Shown: piece after piece, positions 17,994-27,989 of the stretch | How the letters are laid out: every line of letters begins with the position of its first letter | How positions within the stretch are numbered: position 1 is the stretch's first letter | Source: Ancylobacter moscoviensis | GTDB taxonomy: Bacteria; Pseudomonadota; Alphaproteobacteria; Rhizobiales; Xanthobacteraceae | NCBI RefSeq assembly: GCF_007559435.1 | Contig: NZ_VMBP01000001.1 | Location: forward strand, 1,179,406-1,243,405 | Direction of reading: 5' to 3' | DNA: 64,000 bases | Program-made: the position numbers and the translations under genes | Notes under the pieces: model-generated | The model's input: only the letters and a program-made list of their open reading frames with translations | The model's database searches: none | What the model was told of the DNA's origin: nothing

Positions 17994-19523
17994 TCAGGGA
18001 ATCGCGTCGCGCGAGGTCATGGCGCCGACGACGAAGGCGAGGTTGGCCGCGCCGATGAGCGCGGCGGCATGGGCATCCGCCTGCGCCTGCCGGGCGTCGA
18101 GCAGCCCGCTGTCGGCCGCCGTCGCGGCGGTCACCGTGCCGACGCCGTTCCGGTAGGCTTCGAGCGCGGCGTCGTAGGTGGTCGAGGCGGCGGCGGTCAG
18201 GGCGCTTGCCGCCTTGTAGGATTCGAGCGCGGTGCGCAGCGCGTTGCTCGCGGCGACGATCTCCGTGACCGCCAGCGTCTGCGTGCGCTGGAAGGTGCTT
18301 TGCGCGGCGTCCGTGCGGGCCTGGGCCTGCTTGAGCTGGGCGGCGCGCAGGCCGGCATCGTAGAGCGGCACCGTCGCGCCGATCAGCACGCCCGAGCCCG
18401 TCGCCTGCTGACCGATATTGGGCAGGCCGTTGGCGTTGAAGCTGCCCTGGCCGGTGGCCACCCCGCCGGCGACGAAGACCTTGGGCATGAACTCGGCTTC
18501 CGCCGCCTTGATGCCGGCTTGGCTCGCCAGCAGCGCCGAATAGCTGGCCGCCACGTCCGGCCGCTGGGCGAGGGCGAGCTTGATCATGGAATCGATCGGC
18601 ACGTTGGTGGCGGCGGGCAGGCGCTGGTTGCCCGCATCCTCGACATGGAGGCGCAGCGTGGCGTTGACGCCCATGGCGGCGATCAGCGCCTGATAGGCGT
18701 CGCGCTCCTGCCCTTCGGCCTGCACGCGCCGCAGCTCGGACTGCGCGACCTGCTGGCGGGCCTGCGCCACCTCCACCGTGGTCGCGAGGCCCCTCGAGAG
18801 CCGGTCCTCGGCGGCGGCGCGGATCGCCGTGCTGTTGCGCAGCGTCTGCCGGGCGATGCGCGTGCGCGTTACCGCGGCGCCATAGGTGTAGTAGGAGCGC
18901 GTGACGTCGAAGATCAGCCGCTGATGCTCGCCGTTGAACAGCACGTTGGCGGCGATGGCGCCCTGTTTCGCCGCGTCGGCCACCGCGGCGCGCTGGCCGA
19001 AGTCGAACACCAGCCATTGCAGGGCGATGGAGGGAGAGACGCCCTCGGCGGTCGTGTCGAAGTAGCGCTGCGTGCCGACCGGCACCCGCACCGGCGTCTC
19101 GGCGGTCTGCCGGCCGCCGATGACGTTGGCGGTGATCAGCGGCAGATAGGTCGCCTCCACCATGCCGACCGCCAGCGCCGCCTCCCGCGCCCGCTGCCAG
19201 GAGGCACGGGTGACCGGGTTGTTGCGCTGGGCGATGTCGATCAGTTCGGGCAGGCGATAGGGGCGGTCGGCATCGATGTCCGGCGTCTGCGGCATCATCG
19301 CCAGCTCGGGATTGGCCGGCACCCGGAAGTCGGGCGCGCCGCGGGGCGTCGTGGGCGCGGCCGCCGGGGACGGCTCCCCCTGCGCGCTCCAGATGCCGTT
19401 CTCCTTGCCGTTCGGCGCCCAGGGCGTGTCGGCGCTCGGCGAGGCCATGTGCACGGCGTTGGGGGCGCAGGCCCCGAGCGCGAGCGACAGGCCGAGGAGA
19501 AGGACGGGCAGGAGCGGCCGCAT
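17994..19523 (-). CDS. TolC-family outer-membrane efflux lipoprotein
   Basis: The product is 509 residues. The lipoprotein signal LLGLSLALGACAP places the lipidated cysteine at about residue 19. Two outer-membrane-efflux repeats follow, with long helices (REAALAVGMVEATYLPLITA, TTVEVAQARQQVAQSELRR, QAQARTDAAQSTFQRTQ). It would form the outer-membrane channel for the pump encoded upstream. Its ATG overlaps the FUSC stop (TGATG), so translation is coupled. A proline/alanine-rich stretch of about 70 residues after the lipobox is longer than usual. Confidence 0.92.
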   Translation of the reverse strand: MRPLLPVLLLGLSLALGACAPNAVHMASPSADTPWAPNGKENGIWSAQGEPSPAAAPTTPRGAPDFRVPANPELAMMPQTPDIDADRPYRLPELIDIAQRNNPVTRASWQRAREAALAVGMVEATYLPLITANVIGGRQTAETPVRVPVGTQRYFDTTAEGVSPSIALQWLVFDFGQRAAVADAAKQGAIAANVLFNGEHQRLIFDVTRSYYTYGAAVTRTRIARQTLRNSTAIRAAAEDRLSRGLATTVEVAQARQQVAQSELRRVQAEGQERDAYQALIAAMGVNATLRLHVEDAGNQRLPAATNVPIDSMIKLALAQRPDVAASYSALLASQAGIKAAEAEFMPKVFVAGGVATGQGSFNANGLPNIGQQATGSGVLIGATVPLYDAGLRAAQLKQAQARTDAAQSTFQRTQTLAVTEIVAASNALRTALESYKAASALTAAASTTYDAALEAYRNGVGTVTAATAADSGLLDARQAQADAHAAALIGAANLAFVVGAMTSRDAIP

Positions 19524-21406
19524 CAGCTCATCACCGCCCGTTGCAGCCGGTCGAGGCGGCGGCCGATCGTGCCGGGGGCGTCCGTCTGCGGGACGCCGGC
19601 ATCGCCGGTGCCGCCGTCGATCCGGGCGGCGAGGGAGGCAAGGCGCGCGGCGGCACCGGGCAGCGCCTCGCGGCTGAGATAGATGTCGCGGCCGAGCGCG
19701 GCGATCTCTTCGCCCGCCGCCCGCAGCTTGGCGGTGGTCTCCGGCGTCGGGCGGATGGCGCGCGGCTCGAAGGGCAGCAGCGCCAGCGCCTCCTCGGCCT
19801 TGCCGACCTCGTTCTCGACCAGCGCCGCGTCGGGAACGGCGCCGGCCCGGCGTTCCGGCGCCAGGGCGGCGAGGCGGGAGAGCCCGTCGAGCGCCGCCTT
19901 CAGATGCGCGCGGGCTGCCTTCTCGATCGGCATTGGCCAGAGGTGGGTGAAGATGAGGTAGACCACGACATTGCCGAGCAGGATGCCGACGATGCGATCC
20001 CATCCGGAATCGAGACTTGTGCCGGGGCTGAAGCCCTGGATCACCGTCAGCAGGAAGGCGAGGCCGATCTGGACCCCGCCATAGGCGATGCGTTCGGGTC
20101 CGGTGGACACCCAGGCGGCGATCAGCATGCAGACGAAGACCAGCGCCATCAGCCCGCCGACGCTTTCGAGCTGCGGTATGACGAACAGCACCGATCCCAT
20201 GCCGAGGGTCGCGCCGATCAGGCAGCCGACGATGCGCAGGCCGAGCTTGTGTACGGTCTCGCCGGTCGTGCCCAGCGCCGCGACGTAACAGGTGATCATC
20301 GCGGTGTGGATGCCTTGCCAGTCGAGGCCGGTATAGATCAGGTAGCAGATCATCGCCGCCGCCGTGGTCTTCAGGGCGAAGCGCTGATAGTCCGGGTTGG
20401 TAAGGGCGTCGGGAAAGAAGAAGGGGGGCTTGGGCGCGGCCACCACCTCCGGCTCCGGCGCGCCGGCCAGCACGGCGAGCGCCGCGATGAGTTCGCGCTC
20501 GGCCGGGTTTGCCGGCTCCATGGTGGGCATGGCAGGCATGTGCCCTGCTTCCAGCGCCGCAGCGGCGGCGCGGATGGCGTCGACCAGAGCCATGCGTCGG
20601 GCCGGTGGGGTATCTTCCGGCAGCGCCGAGGCGGCGAGCATCAGACGGTAGCCGGCGCGGACGTCGCTGGCGACCTGCTGGGCCGGGTTGCGCGGCACCA
20701 GATTGAGGACCCTCACCGAGGCCGCCTGCTGCAGCAGGGCGCCGTTGTCCGCGCGCATCAGCTCGGCGAGCTCGGCGTGGCGGGCCGGTGCGCCGGAGGA
20801 GATGGCGTCGGCGGCGGTGGCGAGCCGCCGCAGCAGCGTGCCCTTCAGCAGCCGCACGGGCGACAGGCCGACGGCGAGGTTGAACACCACCATCCAGGCC
20901 ATCGGCATCGCGACCATGTACCAGGCGTAGCGCAGCGCGATGCTGACCGCATCGCCGAGCGGGGCCATGTAGACCAGCGAGAGCACGAAGGCGATGACGA
21001 GGCCGACGATCCCGCCCATCTCGCCGAGCTGGCTCGCCGCGCCGATGTAGAGAAAGACGAAGGAGGCCAGCGCCATGGCGAGCATCAGCACCAGCGGCGA
21101 GACGATCACCAGATTGATCACCCAGATCATCAGCGCCACGACGATGGTCACGACCACGATCAGCCCGATGCCGGTGCCGATATTGATCACGGCGTCGGGC
21201 TTGGACAGGAAGATGACCAGGTAGCAGCTGATCGCCGCCTCGAAGGTGCCGTACATCATCGCCGTGCCGACGACGAGCGCGCAGAGCAGGGCGATGCGCC
21301 AGGTCAGCGCCGCCCGGAACGGAAAGGGCGCGAGGTCGACGCGGAGCTGGGCCAATAGCGGGGGCTTCTTGTGCTCCGCGACGTCCGGCGCGATGACCTC
21401 GGCCAT
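19523..21406 (-). CDS. FUSC family inner-membrane transporter (AaeB-like)
   Basis: A 627-residue protein with two blocks of transmembrane helices, one at about residues 30-185 (for example GIGLIVVVTIVVALMIWVINLVIV) and one at about 345-480, separated by a cytoplasmic region. This two-block layout is that of the fusaric-acid-resistance/AaeB efflux family, exporting aromatic acids with an HlyD-type adaptor. FPDALTNPDYQRFALKTTAAAMICY is the typical start of the second block. Both ends overlap neighbours by TGATG. The substrate is unknown. Confidence 0.92.
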   Translation of the reverse strand: MAEVIAPDVAEHKKPPLLAQLRVDLAPFPFRAALTWRIALLCALVVGTAMMYGTFEAAISCYLVIFLSKPDAVINIGTGIGLIVVVTIVVALMIWVINLVIVSPLVLMLAMALASFVFLYIGAASQLGEMGGIVGLVIAFVLSLVYMAPLGDAVSIALRYAWYMVAMPMAWMVVFNLAVGLSPVRLLKGTLLRRLATAADAISSGAPARHAELAELMRADNGALLQQAASVRVLNLVPRNPAQQVASDVRAGYRLMLAASALPEDTPPARRMALVDAIRAAAAALEAGHMPAMPTMEPANPAERELIAALAVLAGAPEPEVVAAPKPPFFFPDALTNPDYQRFALKTTAAAMICYLIYTGLDWQGIHTAMITCYVAALGTTGETVHKLGLRIVGCLIGATLGMGSVLFVIPQLESVGGLMALVFVCMLIAAWVSTGPERIAYGGVQIGLAFLLTVIQGFSPGTSLDSGWDRIVGILLGNVVVYLIFTHLWPMPIEKAARAHLKAALDGLSRLAALAPERRAGAVPDAALVENEVGKAEEALALLPFEPRAIRPTPETTAKLRAAGEEIAALGRDIYLSREALPGAAARLASLAARIDGGTGDAGVPQTDAPGTIGRRLDRLQRAVMS

Positions 21407-22455
21407 CAGCAGCGCTCGCCGTGGTGGACGATCGCCACCGCCGATCCGCCCATGCGCATCAGGCCCTCCGGCGGATCGATCAGGCGGATGCGTACCGGGA
21501 AGCGCTGCTCGATCCGCACCCAGTTGAGCGACTTCGGCACATAGGGCAGGCCGCGCGGCACGCTCAGCATGTCGGTGGAGATGACACCCCAGCCGATGCC
21601 CTCGACCGTGCCGGCGATGGCCACGGACCGATCGGCAAGGGCAAAGACGCGGGCGCAGTCCCCCACCGCGATTGCCGGCAGCTCGGTCTCGCGGAAGGAG
21701 GCGCTGGCGTACCAGTGGCTCGTGTCGATGAGGGTGAAGATCGATTGTCCCGGCGCCACGATCTCGCCGGTCGTGATGGAGAGGCCGACCACCCGCCCGT
21801 CATGGGGGGCACGGACCTCCGTGTTGGCGAGGCTGCGCTCGGCGATGGCGAGGGCCGCGCGCCGCGCCTCCACCAGCGCTTCGGACGCGTCGATGGTGCT
21901 GACGAGGCTGTCCGCCGCCTCGGCCTGCTTCAGCGCCTGGGCGAGACTGGTGCGGGCATCGTCGCGGGCGGTACGGGCATCGTCCACCTGCTGCGCGGTC
22001 ACGTAGCCCTTGGGCAGCAGCGGCGTGAGGCGGGCGAGCGTCTGCTCGGCCAAAGCGAGATTGGTGCGCGCGCGGGTGATCTGCTGGCCGGCGATGGCGG
22101 CGTTGGACTGCTCGGCGGCGATGGTGCGCTTCTGCGCGTCGCGGGTCGCCTCGGCGATCCGGAGATCCGCGCGGGCCTGGTCGGCGGCGAGGCGATAGGG
22201 CTCGGCATCGATGGCGAAGAGCAGGTCGCCCTTGGCCACCTTCTGGTTCTCCGCAACCGTGAGGGTGACGATCCGCCCGGGCACGGTCGAGGCGATGTTG
22301 ACGATGCTGGCCGTGAGGACCGCGTCCTCGGACAGCGGATTGTTTTCGGCGCGGGTGAAGTAGAACCAGCCGGCGGCGATGGCGCCGACGATGATCAGCG
22401 CCGCGACGGTGGAGCCCGCGAGGCTCCGGCGATGGGAATAGGCGGAGGGCGCCAT
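21406..22455 (-). CDS. HlyD family periplasmic adaptor (AaeA/EmrA-like)
   Basis: A 349-residue membrane-fusion protein with an N-terminal anchor (VAALIIVGAIAAGWFYF), a lipoyl/barrel-sandwich half beginning ASTVPGRIVTLTVAENQKVAKGD, a helical hairpin and the returning NTEVRAPHDGRVVGLSITTGE motif. It would link the FUSC transporter to the TolC-like channel across the periplasm. It starts 4 bases from the YtcA stop and ends overlapping the FUSC start. Confidence 0.93.
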   Translation of the reverse strand: MAPSAYSHRRSLAGSTVAALIIVGAIAAGWFYFTRAENNPLSEDAVLTASIVNIASTVPGRIVTLTVAENQKVAKGDLLFAIDAEPYRLAADQARADLRIAEATRDAQKRTIAAEQSNAAIAGQQITRARTNLALAEQTLARLTPLLPKGYVTAQQVDDARTARDDARTSLAQALKQAEAADSLVSTIDASEALVEARRAALAIAERSLANTEVRAPHDGRVVGLSITTGEIVAPGQSIFTLIDTSHWYASASFRETELPAIAVGDCARVFALADRSVAIAGTVEGIGWGVISTDMLSVPRGLPYVPKSLNWVRIEQRFPVRIRLIDPPEGLMRMGGSAVAIVHHGERC

Positions 22456-22458
22456 GTA

Positions 22459-22761
22459 TCAGCGCCCGTAGGCAGTGAGCGCGACGATGAAGCCGATGGC
22501 CGCGGCGAGGCAGGTATAGACCAGCAGGCGCCAGGGCAGCACGTCGTCGATGCCGAGCCGGACGAACAGGCCGCGCACGGCGACGGCCCCGACCACGCCG
22601 ATGCTCGTGCAGACCAGCCAGGAGGGAAAATAGGCGCCGAACAACGGCAGGGACGGGCTGGCCGGCTCCGCGCAGCCGCCAAGAGAGAACGCGGCGAGAC
22701 CGATCCATCCGGTTGCGCGAAGGCGGGCCGGATTGCCTCCTCGCGGGCGTCGCCGTCGCAT
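22459..22761 (-). CDS. YtcA-family small membrane lipoprotein
   Basis: A 100-residue product with a lipoprotein signal ending FSLGGCAEP, then two hydrophobic helices (WLVCTSIGVVGAVAVRGLFV and a second ending VALTAYGR) joined by RLGIDDVLPWRLLVY. This matches YtcA, a small partner often found with FUSC/HlyD pumps, like AaeX or DUF1656 in other loci. The ATG is preceded by GGTGGGGGA. It is the first gene of the four-gene efflux operon. Its function in the pump is not known. Confidence 0.8.
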   Translation of the reverse strand: MRRRRPRGGNPARLRATGWIGLAAFSLGGCAEPASPSLPLFGAYFPSWLVCTSIGVVGAVAVRGLFVRLGIDDVLPWRLLVYTCLAAAIGFIVALTAYGR

Positions 22762-22876
22762 TCCGATGTCCCCCACCTGTCCCCGGAAGCCACAGTTACC
22801 AGCGCCCGACGGCCGATCCAACCCCGGCGGCGCCTCCTTCCCCGGAAGCGATGCGCCCCGTGCATGGCGGCGGGCC

Positions 22877-23299
22877 TCAGCCCTTGACGCCGCTGTAGCA
22901 GCCGCGTCCCACCGCGCAGAGCCTGCCGGCCGCATCGTAGACGTCGACATCGGCGAGGCCGACCGTGCGGCCCGCCTTGCGCACCTTCGCCACCGCCTTC
23001 AGCTCGGCGCCGCGCGCGGGACGCAGATAGTCGACGCGGAAGTTGATGGTCGGCACCACGCCGCCGACGCCGATCGCGATGGCGAAGTCGCCGGCCGTGT
23101 CGATCAGCGAGGCGATGGGGCCGCCATGGAACATGTCGTCGTCGCCCGCCCGGAGGAATTCCGGGCGGGAGGGCATGGTGACGACGACCTCGCCGGCCTC
23201 CACGTCGATGGAGACGACCTTGAGGCCGGAGAATTTGATGAAGGGGGAGCTGTCGATCGCGTCGTTCAGCAGCTTTTCGGGAGAGGGAGCAGAGCTCAT
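22877..23299 (-). CDS. PaaI-type hotdog thioesterase
   Basis: The 140-residue product has the hotdog fold pattern with DDDMFHGGPIASLIDTAGDFAI, where HGG and the following aspartate are the PaaI catalytic region, then TINFRVDYLRPARG and ending RLCAVGRGCYSGVKG. Such enzymes hydrolyse acyl-CoA thioesters in the cytoplasm, often to release CoA from blocked intermediates. It lies 35 bases after a dehydrogenase gene, behind a Liv-type importer. The ATG of MSSAPSPEK was chosen; an upstream GTG overlaps the previous gene and adds a non-conserved leader. Confidence 0.88.
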   Translation of the reverse strand: MSSAPSPEKLLNDAIDSSPFIKFSGLKVVSIDVEAGEVVVTMPSRPEFLRAGDDDMFHGGPIASLIDTAGDFAIAIGVGGVVPTINFRVDYLRPARGAELKAVAKVRKAGRTVGLADVDVYDAAGRLCAVGRGCYSGVKG

Positions 23300-23334
23300 C
23301 GGGGATTTTCCGTCGAATGGGATGTGAAGGCGCG

Positions 23335-24345
23335 TCACGCGACGCGCAGGACCGCCTTGCCGAAGACCTTGCGGTCGATCAGTTCCTGCAGCGAGACCGG
23401 CAGTTCCTCCAGCGGACGGACGGAGGAGATCTGCGGCTTCAGCCGGCCCTGCGCCACCAGGTCCAGCAGATCGACGAGATCGCCGCGGGACCAGCAGTTG
23501 GAGCCGACGATGCTGATCTCGAACGACCAGATGAAGCGGATGTCGGTCTTGGGGTCATAGCCGTTGGTGGCGCCGCAGGTGAGCACGCGCCCGCCGCGGC
23601 GGACGCAGCGCAGGGCGCGCGGCCAGTCGTCGCCGCCGACGAAGTTCACCACCACATCCGCGCCGCCGCCCTCGTCGAAGACGCGCGGCTTGCCCCAGAG
23701 CGCCTGCGTCGCCTTCACGAAGTCGGCTTCCGAGGTATTGATGACGTGATCGACGCCGATGGCGCGCAGCTGCTTGGCCTTGGTGGCGGATGAGGTGGCG
23801 GCGGCGACCTCCGCTCCCGCCAGCTTGGCGAGCTGCACGCTGCACACGCCGACGCCGCCGGTGGCGCCGAGCACCAGCACCTTCTCGCCCGCCGCGATCT
23901 TCCCGCGCTCGCGGATCATCCGGTAGGCGGTGCCGTAGGCGATGGGCAGCGCGGCGGCGTCCTCGAAGGACACCGCGTCCGGCAGCGGCACCAGATTGAT
24001 CGCCGGCACGGCGACGAACTCGCAGGCGCCGCCCCGTACCGTCTCGCCGAAGACGCCGGTATTGCCGACCAGCGGATCGACCAGCACGCGGGTGCCGATC
24101 GGAATGCCCGCGATGGCGCTGTCCGGCCCGTAGGCGACGACCTCGCCGGCGATGTCGCCGCCCGGGATCATCGGCAGCGGGGTGTTGATGCCCGGAATCC
24201 GGGCGAGGATCATCGGGTCGAAGCCGTTGAGCGCCACGGCGCGCACGCGCACCAGCGCCTGCCCCTGGGCGGGCTCGGGGCGCGGCAGGTCCGCGACCTT
24301 CAGGTTCGAGACGGGACCGTGTTCTTCGAAGATGACGGCTTTCAT
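23335..24345 (-). CDS. Zinc-type alcohol dehydrogenase/quinone oxidoreductase family protein
   Basis: A 336-residue medium-chain dehydrogenase. It has the GroES-like N-terminus (VRVRAVALNGFDPMIL, MIPGGDIAGEV) and a Rossmann domain with LVLGATGGVGVCSVQLAKLAGAEV. The usual catalytic zinc cysteine after VRV is replaced by ALNGFDP, and the structural zinc Cys cluster is absent, so it may be a zinc-independent quinone oxidoreductase/enoyl reductase-like enzyme despite the family name. It follows the livF gene by 100 bases and probably acts on the imported acid's CoA ester or an aldehyde from it. Confidence 0.87.
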   Translation of the reverse strand: MKAVIFEEHGPVSNLKVADLPRPEPAQGQALVRVRAVALNGFDPMILARIPGINTPLPMIPGGDIAGEVVAYGPDSAIAGIPIGTRVLVDPLVGNTGVFGETVRGGACEFVAVPAINLVPLPDAVSFEDAAALPIAYGTAYRMIRERGKIAAGEKVLVLGATGGVGVCSVQLAKLAGAEVAAATSSATKAKQLRAIGVDHVINTSEADFVKATQALWGKPRVFDEGGGADVVVNFVGGDDWPRALRCVRRGGRVLTCGATNGYDPKTDIRFIWSFEISIVGSNCWSRGDLVDLLDLVAQGRLKPQISSVRPLEELPVSLQELIDRKVFGKAVLRVA

Positions 24346-24447
24346 GCGTCGTGTTTCCCAAGCTCGGGCTCTGTTCATCGGCCCTTCGATGGCAGGAAGA
24401 CCGGCCGGAGCGCGCGAGGGCGCCGGCCGGCGGTCGTGGAGCGGCGC

Positions 24448-25168
24448 TCAGGCGGCGCCGAGATAGGCCTTGCGGACCTGCGGGTCGGAGGCGAGGTCGG
24501 AGGCGGTGCCGGAAACCGCCACCCGCCCGTGCTGGAGCACATAGGCGCGGTCGGCCAGCTCCAGCGCCATGCGCGCGTTCTGCTCCACCAGCAGGATGGT
24601 GATGCCCTGCGCCTTCCAGCCCTGAAGCACCTCGTAGACCTGGTCGACGAAGCGCGGCGACAGGCCCATGGAGGGCTCGTCGATGCACACGAGGGTCGGA
24701 CGGCGCAGCCAGGCGCGGGCCAGCGCCAGCATCTGCTGCTCGCCGCCGGACATGGTGCCGGCGAGCTGTGAGCGGCGCTCCTTGAGGCGCGGAAACGCCT
24801 CGTAGACCCGTTCGAGGTCGCCGGCGATCTCGCGCGCCTCGTGCCGGCGCGGATAGGCGCCGAGCAGCAGGTTCTCGTAGACCGACATTTCCGGGAAGAC
24901 GCGCCGGCCCTCGGGGACGCTGGCGACGCCGCGGGCGATGATGGCGTCGGGGCGCTGCCCGTTCACGGGGGCGCCGTCGAGCGTGATCGTGCCCCTGGAG
25001 GGGCGGACCAGCCCGAGCACCGACTTGATCGTGGTGGACTTGCCCGAAGCGTTGCCGCCGAGCACCGCCACCACTTCCCGCGCGCCGACCGTCAGGCTGA
25101 CGCCGAACAGGGCCTGCACCGCGCCGTAATGGACGTCGATGCCGTCGACGACGATGCGGGGATCGGTT

Positions 25169-25176
<8 letters not shown>
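24448..25176 (-). CDS. Branched-chain-type ABC importer ATPase (LivF-like)
   Basis: A 242-residue ATPase of the HAAT importer class. It shows Walker A GGNASGKS, where most LivF proteins have GxNGAGKT, signature MSGGEQQM, Walker B LVCIDEP, the LivF-specific SMGLSP, and the switch His position occupied by Q in LLVEQNAR, as usual for LivF. Its start overlaps the livG stop by 8 bases. It works as heterodimer with the LivG-like ATPase to power the fused permease. Confidence 0.92.
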
Positions 25177-26013
<837 letters not shown>

Positions 26014-26014
<1 letters not shown>

Positions 26015-27891
26015 CAGCGTGCTCCCAGCAGGCCCTGCGGCCGCACGCGCAGCGCGACGAGCAGCAGCAGGCCGTAGACGATCATCCGCCACTCCGCGAA
26101 GCCGCGCAGGAACTCCGGCAGGATGGCGAGGGCGAAGCCGGCCAGGGCGGCGCCGGTGAGATTGCCGAGCCCGCCCAGCACCGCCATGGTGAGGACGAGG
26201 ATCGAGGTCTCGACCGTGAAGCTCTCCGGGCTGACGACCTGCTGGACATAGGCGAACAGCCCGCCGGCGAGGCCCGCCAGGGCGCCGGAGACGGCGAAGG
26301 CCAGCAGGATGTAGCGCCGCACCGGCAGGCCGGCCGCCAGCGCGGCGAGCCGGTCCTCGCGGATCGCCCGCCAGACCCGCCCGATGGGCGAGGAGACGTA
26401 GCGCTCGGCGATCACCAGGGCGACGGCGGCGAAGCCGAGCACCAGCCAGTATTTCTGCTCCGTCGTGGCGAAGCGCAGGCCGCCGAGCAGTTCCAGCACG
26501 GGGTGCGGGATGTTGAGGATGCCCATCGGGCCGCGCGTCACCGACACCCAGTTGAGGAAGACGAGGAAGCCGATCTGGCCGATGGCGAGCGTGCCCAGCG
26601 CCGCCGTGTGGCCGGTGAGCTTGAGCAGCGGTATGGCGGCGACGACCGCGACGAGGGCGGTGAGGCCGATGGCGATGGCGAGCGTCGCATCCGCCGGCAG
26701 CCCGTAGGGTCGGGCGAACACGCCGACCGCATAGGCGCCGACGCCGAAGAAGGCCGCCTGCCCGATGGACAGGATGCCGACCGAGCCGGACACGAGGCTG
26801 GTGCTCGCGGAGAGCAGGGCGAAGATGAAGCCGTAGATCAGCGCCTGCAGCACATAGGTGCTGGAGACGACGAGCGGGACCAGCGCGAAGGCCGCGCCGA
26901 CCGCGAGGAAGCCCCAGGGCGGCAGGTAATAGGCCCGCAGCGCCGATTGCTGGCTGGAGGAGGAGGCGAGCAGGCTCGTCGTCGGCATCGCGCCGGCCGC
27001 CGCGCCCGCACCGCCCAGCGCGTCCAGCCGCCCGCCGCCGAGCAGGCCGTTCGGGCGCACCAGCAGCATCAGCAGGAGCAGGGTGAAGGCGATGGCGTCG
27101 CGATAGCTGTCCCCGACATAGGCGCTCGCCAGCGTTTCGCCGATGCCGAGCAGCAGGCCGCCGACCACCGCGCCGGGGATGCTGGCGAGACCGCCGAGCA
27201 GCGCGGCGGCGAAGCCCTTCAGCCCGAAGGGGATGCCCATCTGCGGGAAGACGCTCTGGAAATACAGCGCGACGAGGATGCCGCTCAGCGCCCCGAGCGC
27301 GCCGGCGAGGCCGAAGGCGATCTGGCGCATCACGTCGGTGCGGATGCCGAGCTGCGCGGCGGCCGAGGCGTCCTGTGCCGTGGCGCGCAGGGCCCGGCCC
27401 GTCCAGGTGAAGGAGACGAACAGCGTCAGCGCCACCGTGGCCGCCGCGCCGAAGCCGAAGATCACGAGGTCGGTGACGGTGATGTAGGCGTTGCCGATGA
27501 AGAAGGTCGTGCTGGAGATCGAGGCCGGGAAGGGCTGGCTCTCCGGCGACCAGACGATCTCCGCCGACTGGTCGATGATGGTGCTGATCGCCAGCGTCGA
27601 GAGGAACGGCGCCACATAGGGCGCGCCGATCAGCGGCCGCAGGGCGATGCGCTCCAGCAGCAGGCCGAGGATCGCGACGATGACGACGGAGACGGCGGCC
27701 GCCGGCACCAGGGGCAGCCCGAACCACGCGATGGCGGAATAGGCGATGAAGGCGCCCAGCATGAACAGCGCGCCCTGCGCGAAGTTGATGATGTTGGCGA
27801 CGCCGAAGACCAGGCTGAAGCCGAGGGCGATCAGCGCATAGACCTGGCCGATGGCCAGACCGTTGAGGATCTGGCTGAGAAACAGCTCCAT
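26014..27891 (-). CDS. Fused LivH-LivM permease of branched-chain-type ABC importer
   Basis: A single 625-residue ORF covers both permease halves. Residues 1 to about 285 match LivH (MELFLSQILNGLAIGQVYAL, NFAQGALFMLGAF, SIPGAVVGGLLLGIGETL). After an Ala/Gly/Ser-rich linker (about 286-325), LivM follows (SGSVGILSIGQAAFFGVGAYA, WRAIREDRLAALAAGLP, LGGLGNLTGAALAGF). Normally two genes encode these. No stop or frameshift is present, so it is a true fusion giving a covalently linked channel. A strong stem-loop separates it from the receptor gene upstream. Confidence 0.93.
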
Positions 27892-27941
27892 GGGAGGGAT
27901 AGCCTTGAGTGGGCACGAATTGAAGGGCGCGAAAGGAAAGA

Positions 27942-27972
27942 ACGCCGCCCTCCATCTTCCGGAGGGCGGCGT
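27942..27972 (-). terminator. Strong stem-loop / attenuator after the receptor gene
   Basis: A perfect 12-bp stem (ACGCCGCCCTCC / GGAGGGCGGCGT) with a 7-base loop lies between the receptor stop and the fused permease start. On the minus strand it is followed by TTCTTTCCTTTC, a pyrimidine tract. It probably ends most transcripts after the receptor and protects its mRNA, giving excess binding protein over permease. Confidence 0.75.
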
Positions 27973-27989
27973 CCGCGTCGGAATGGCCG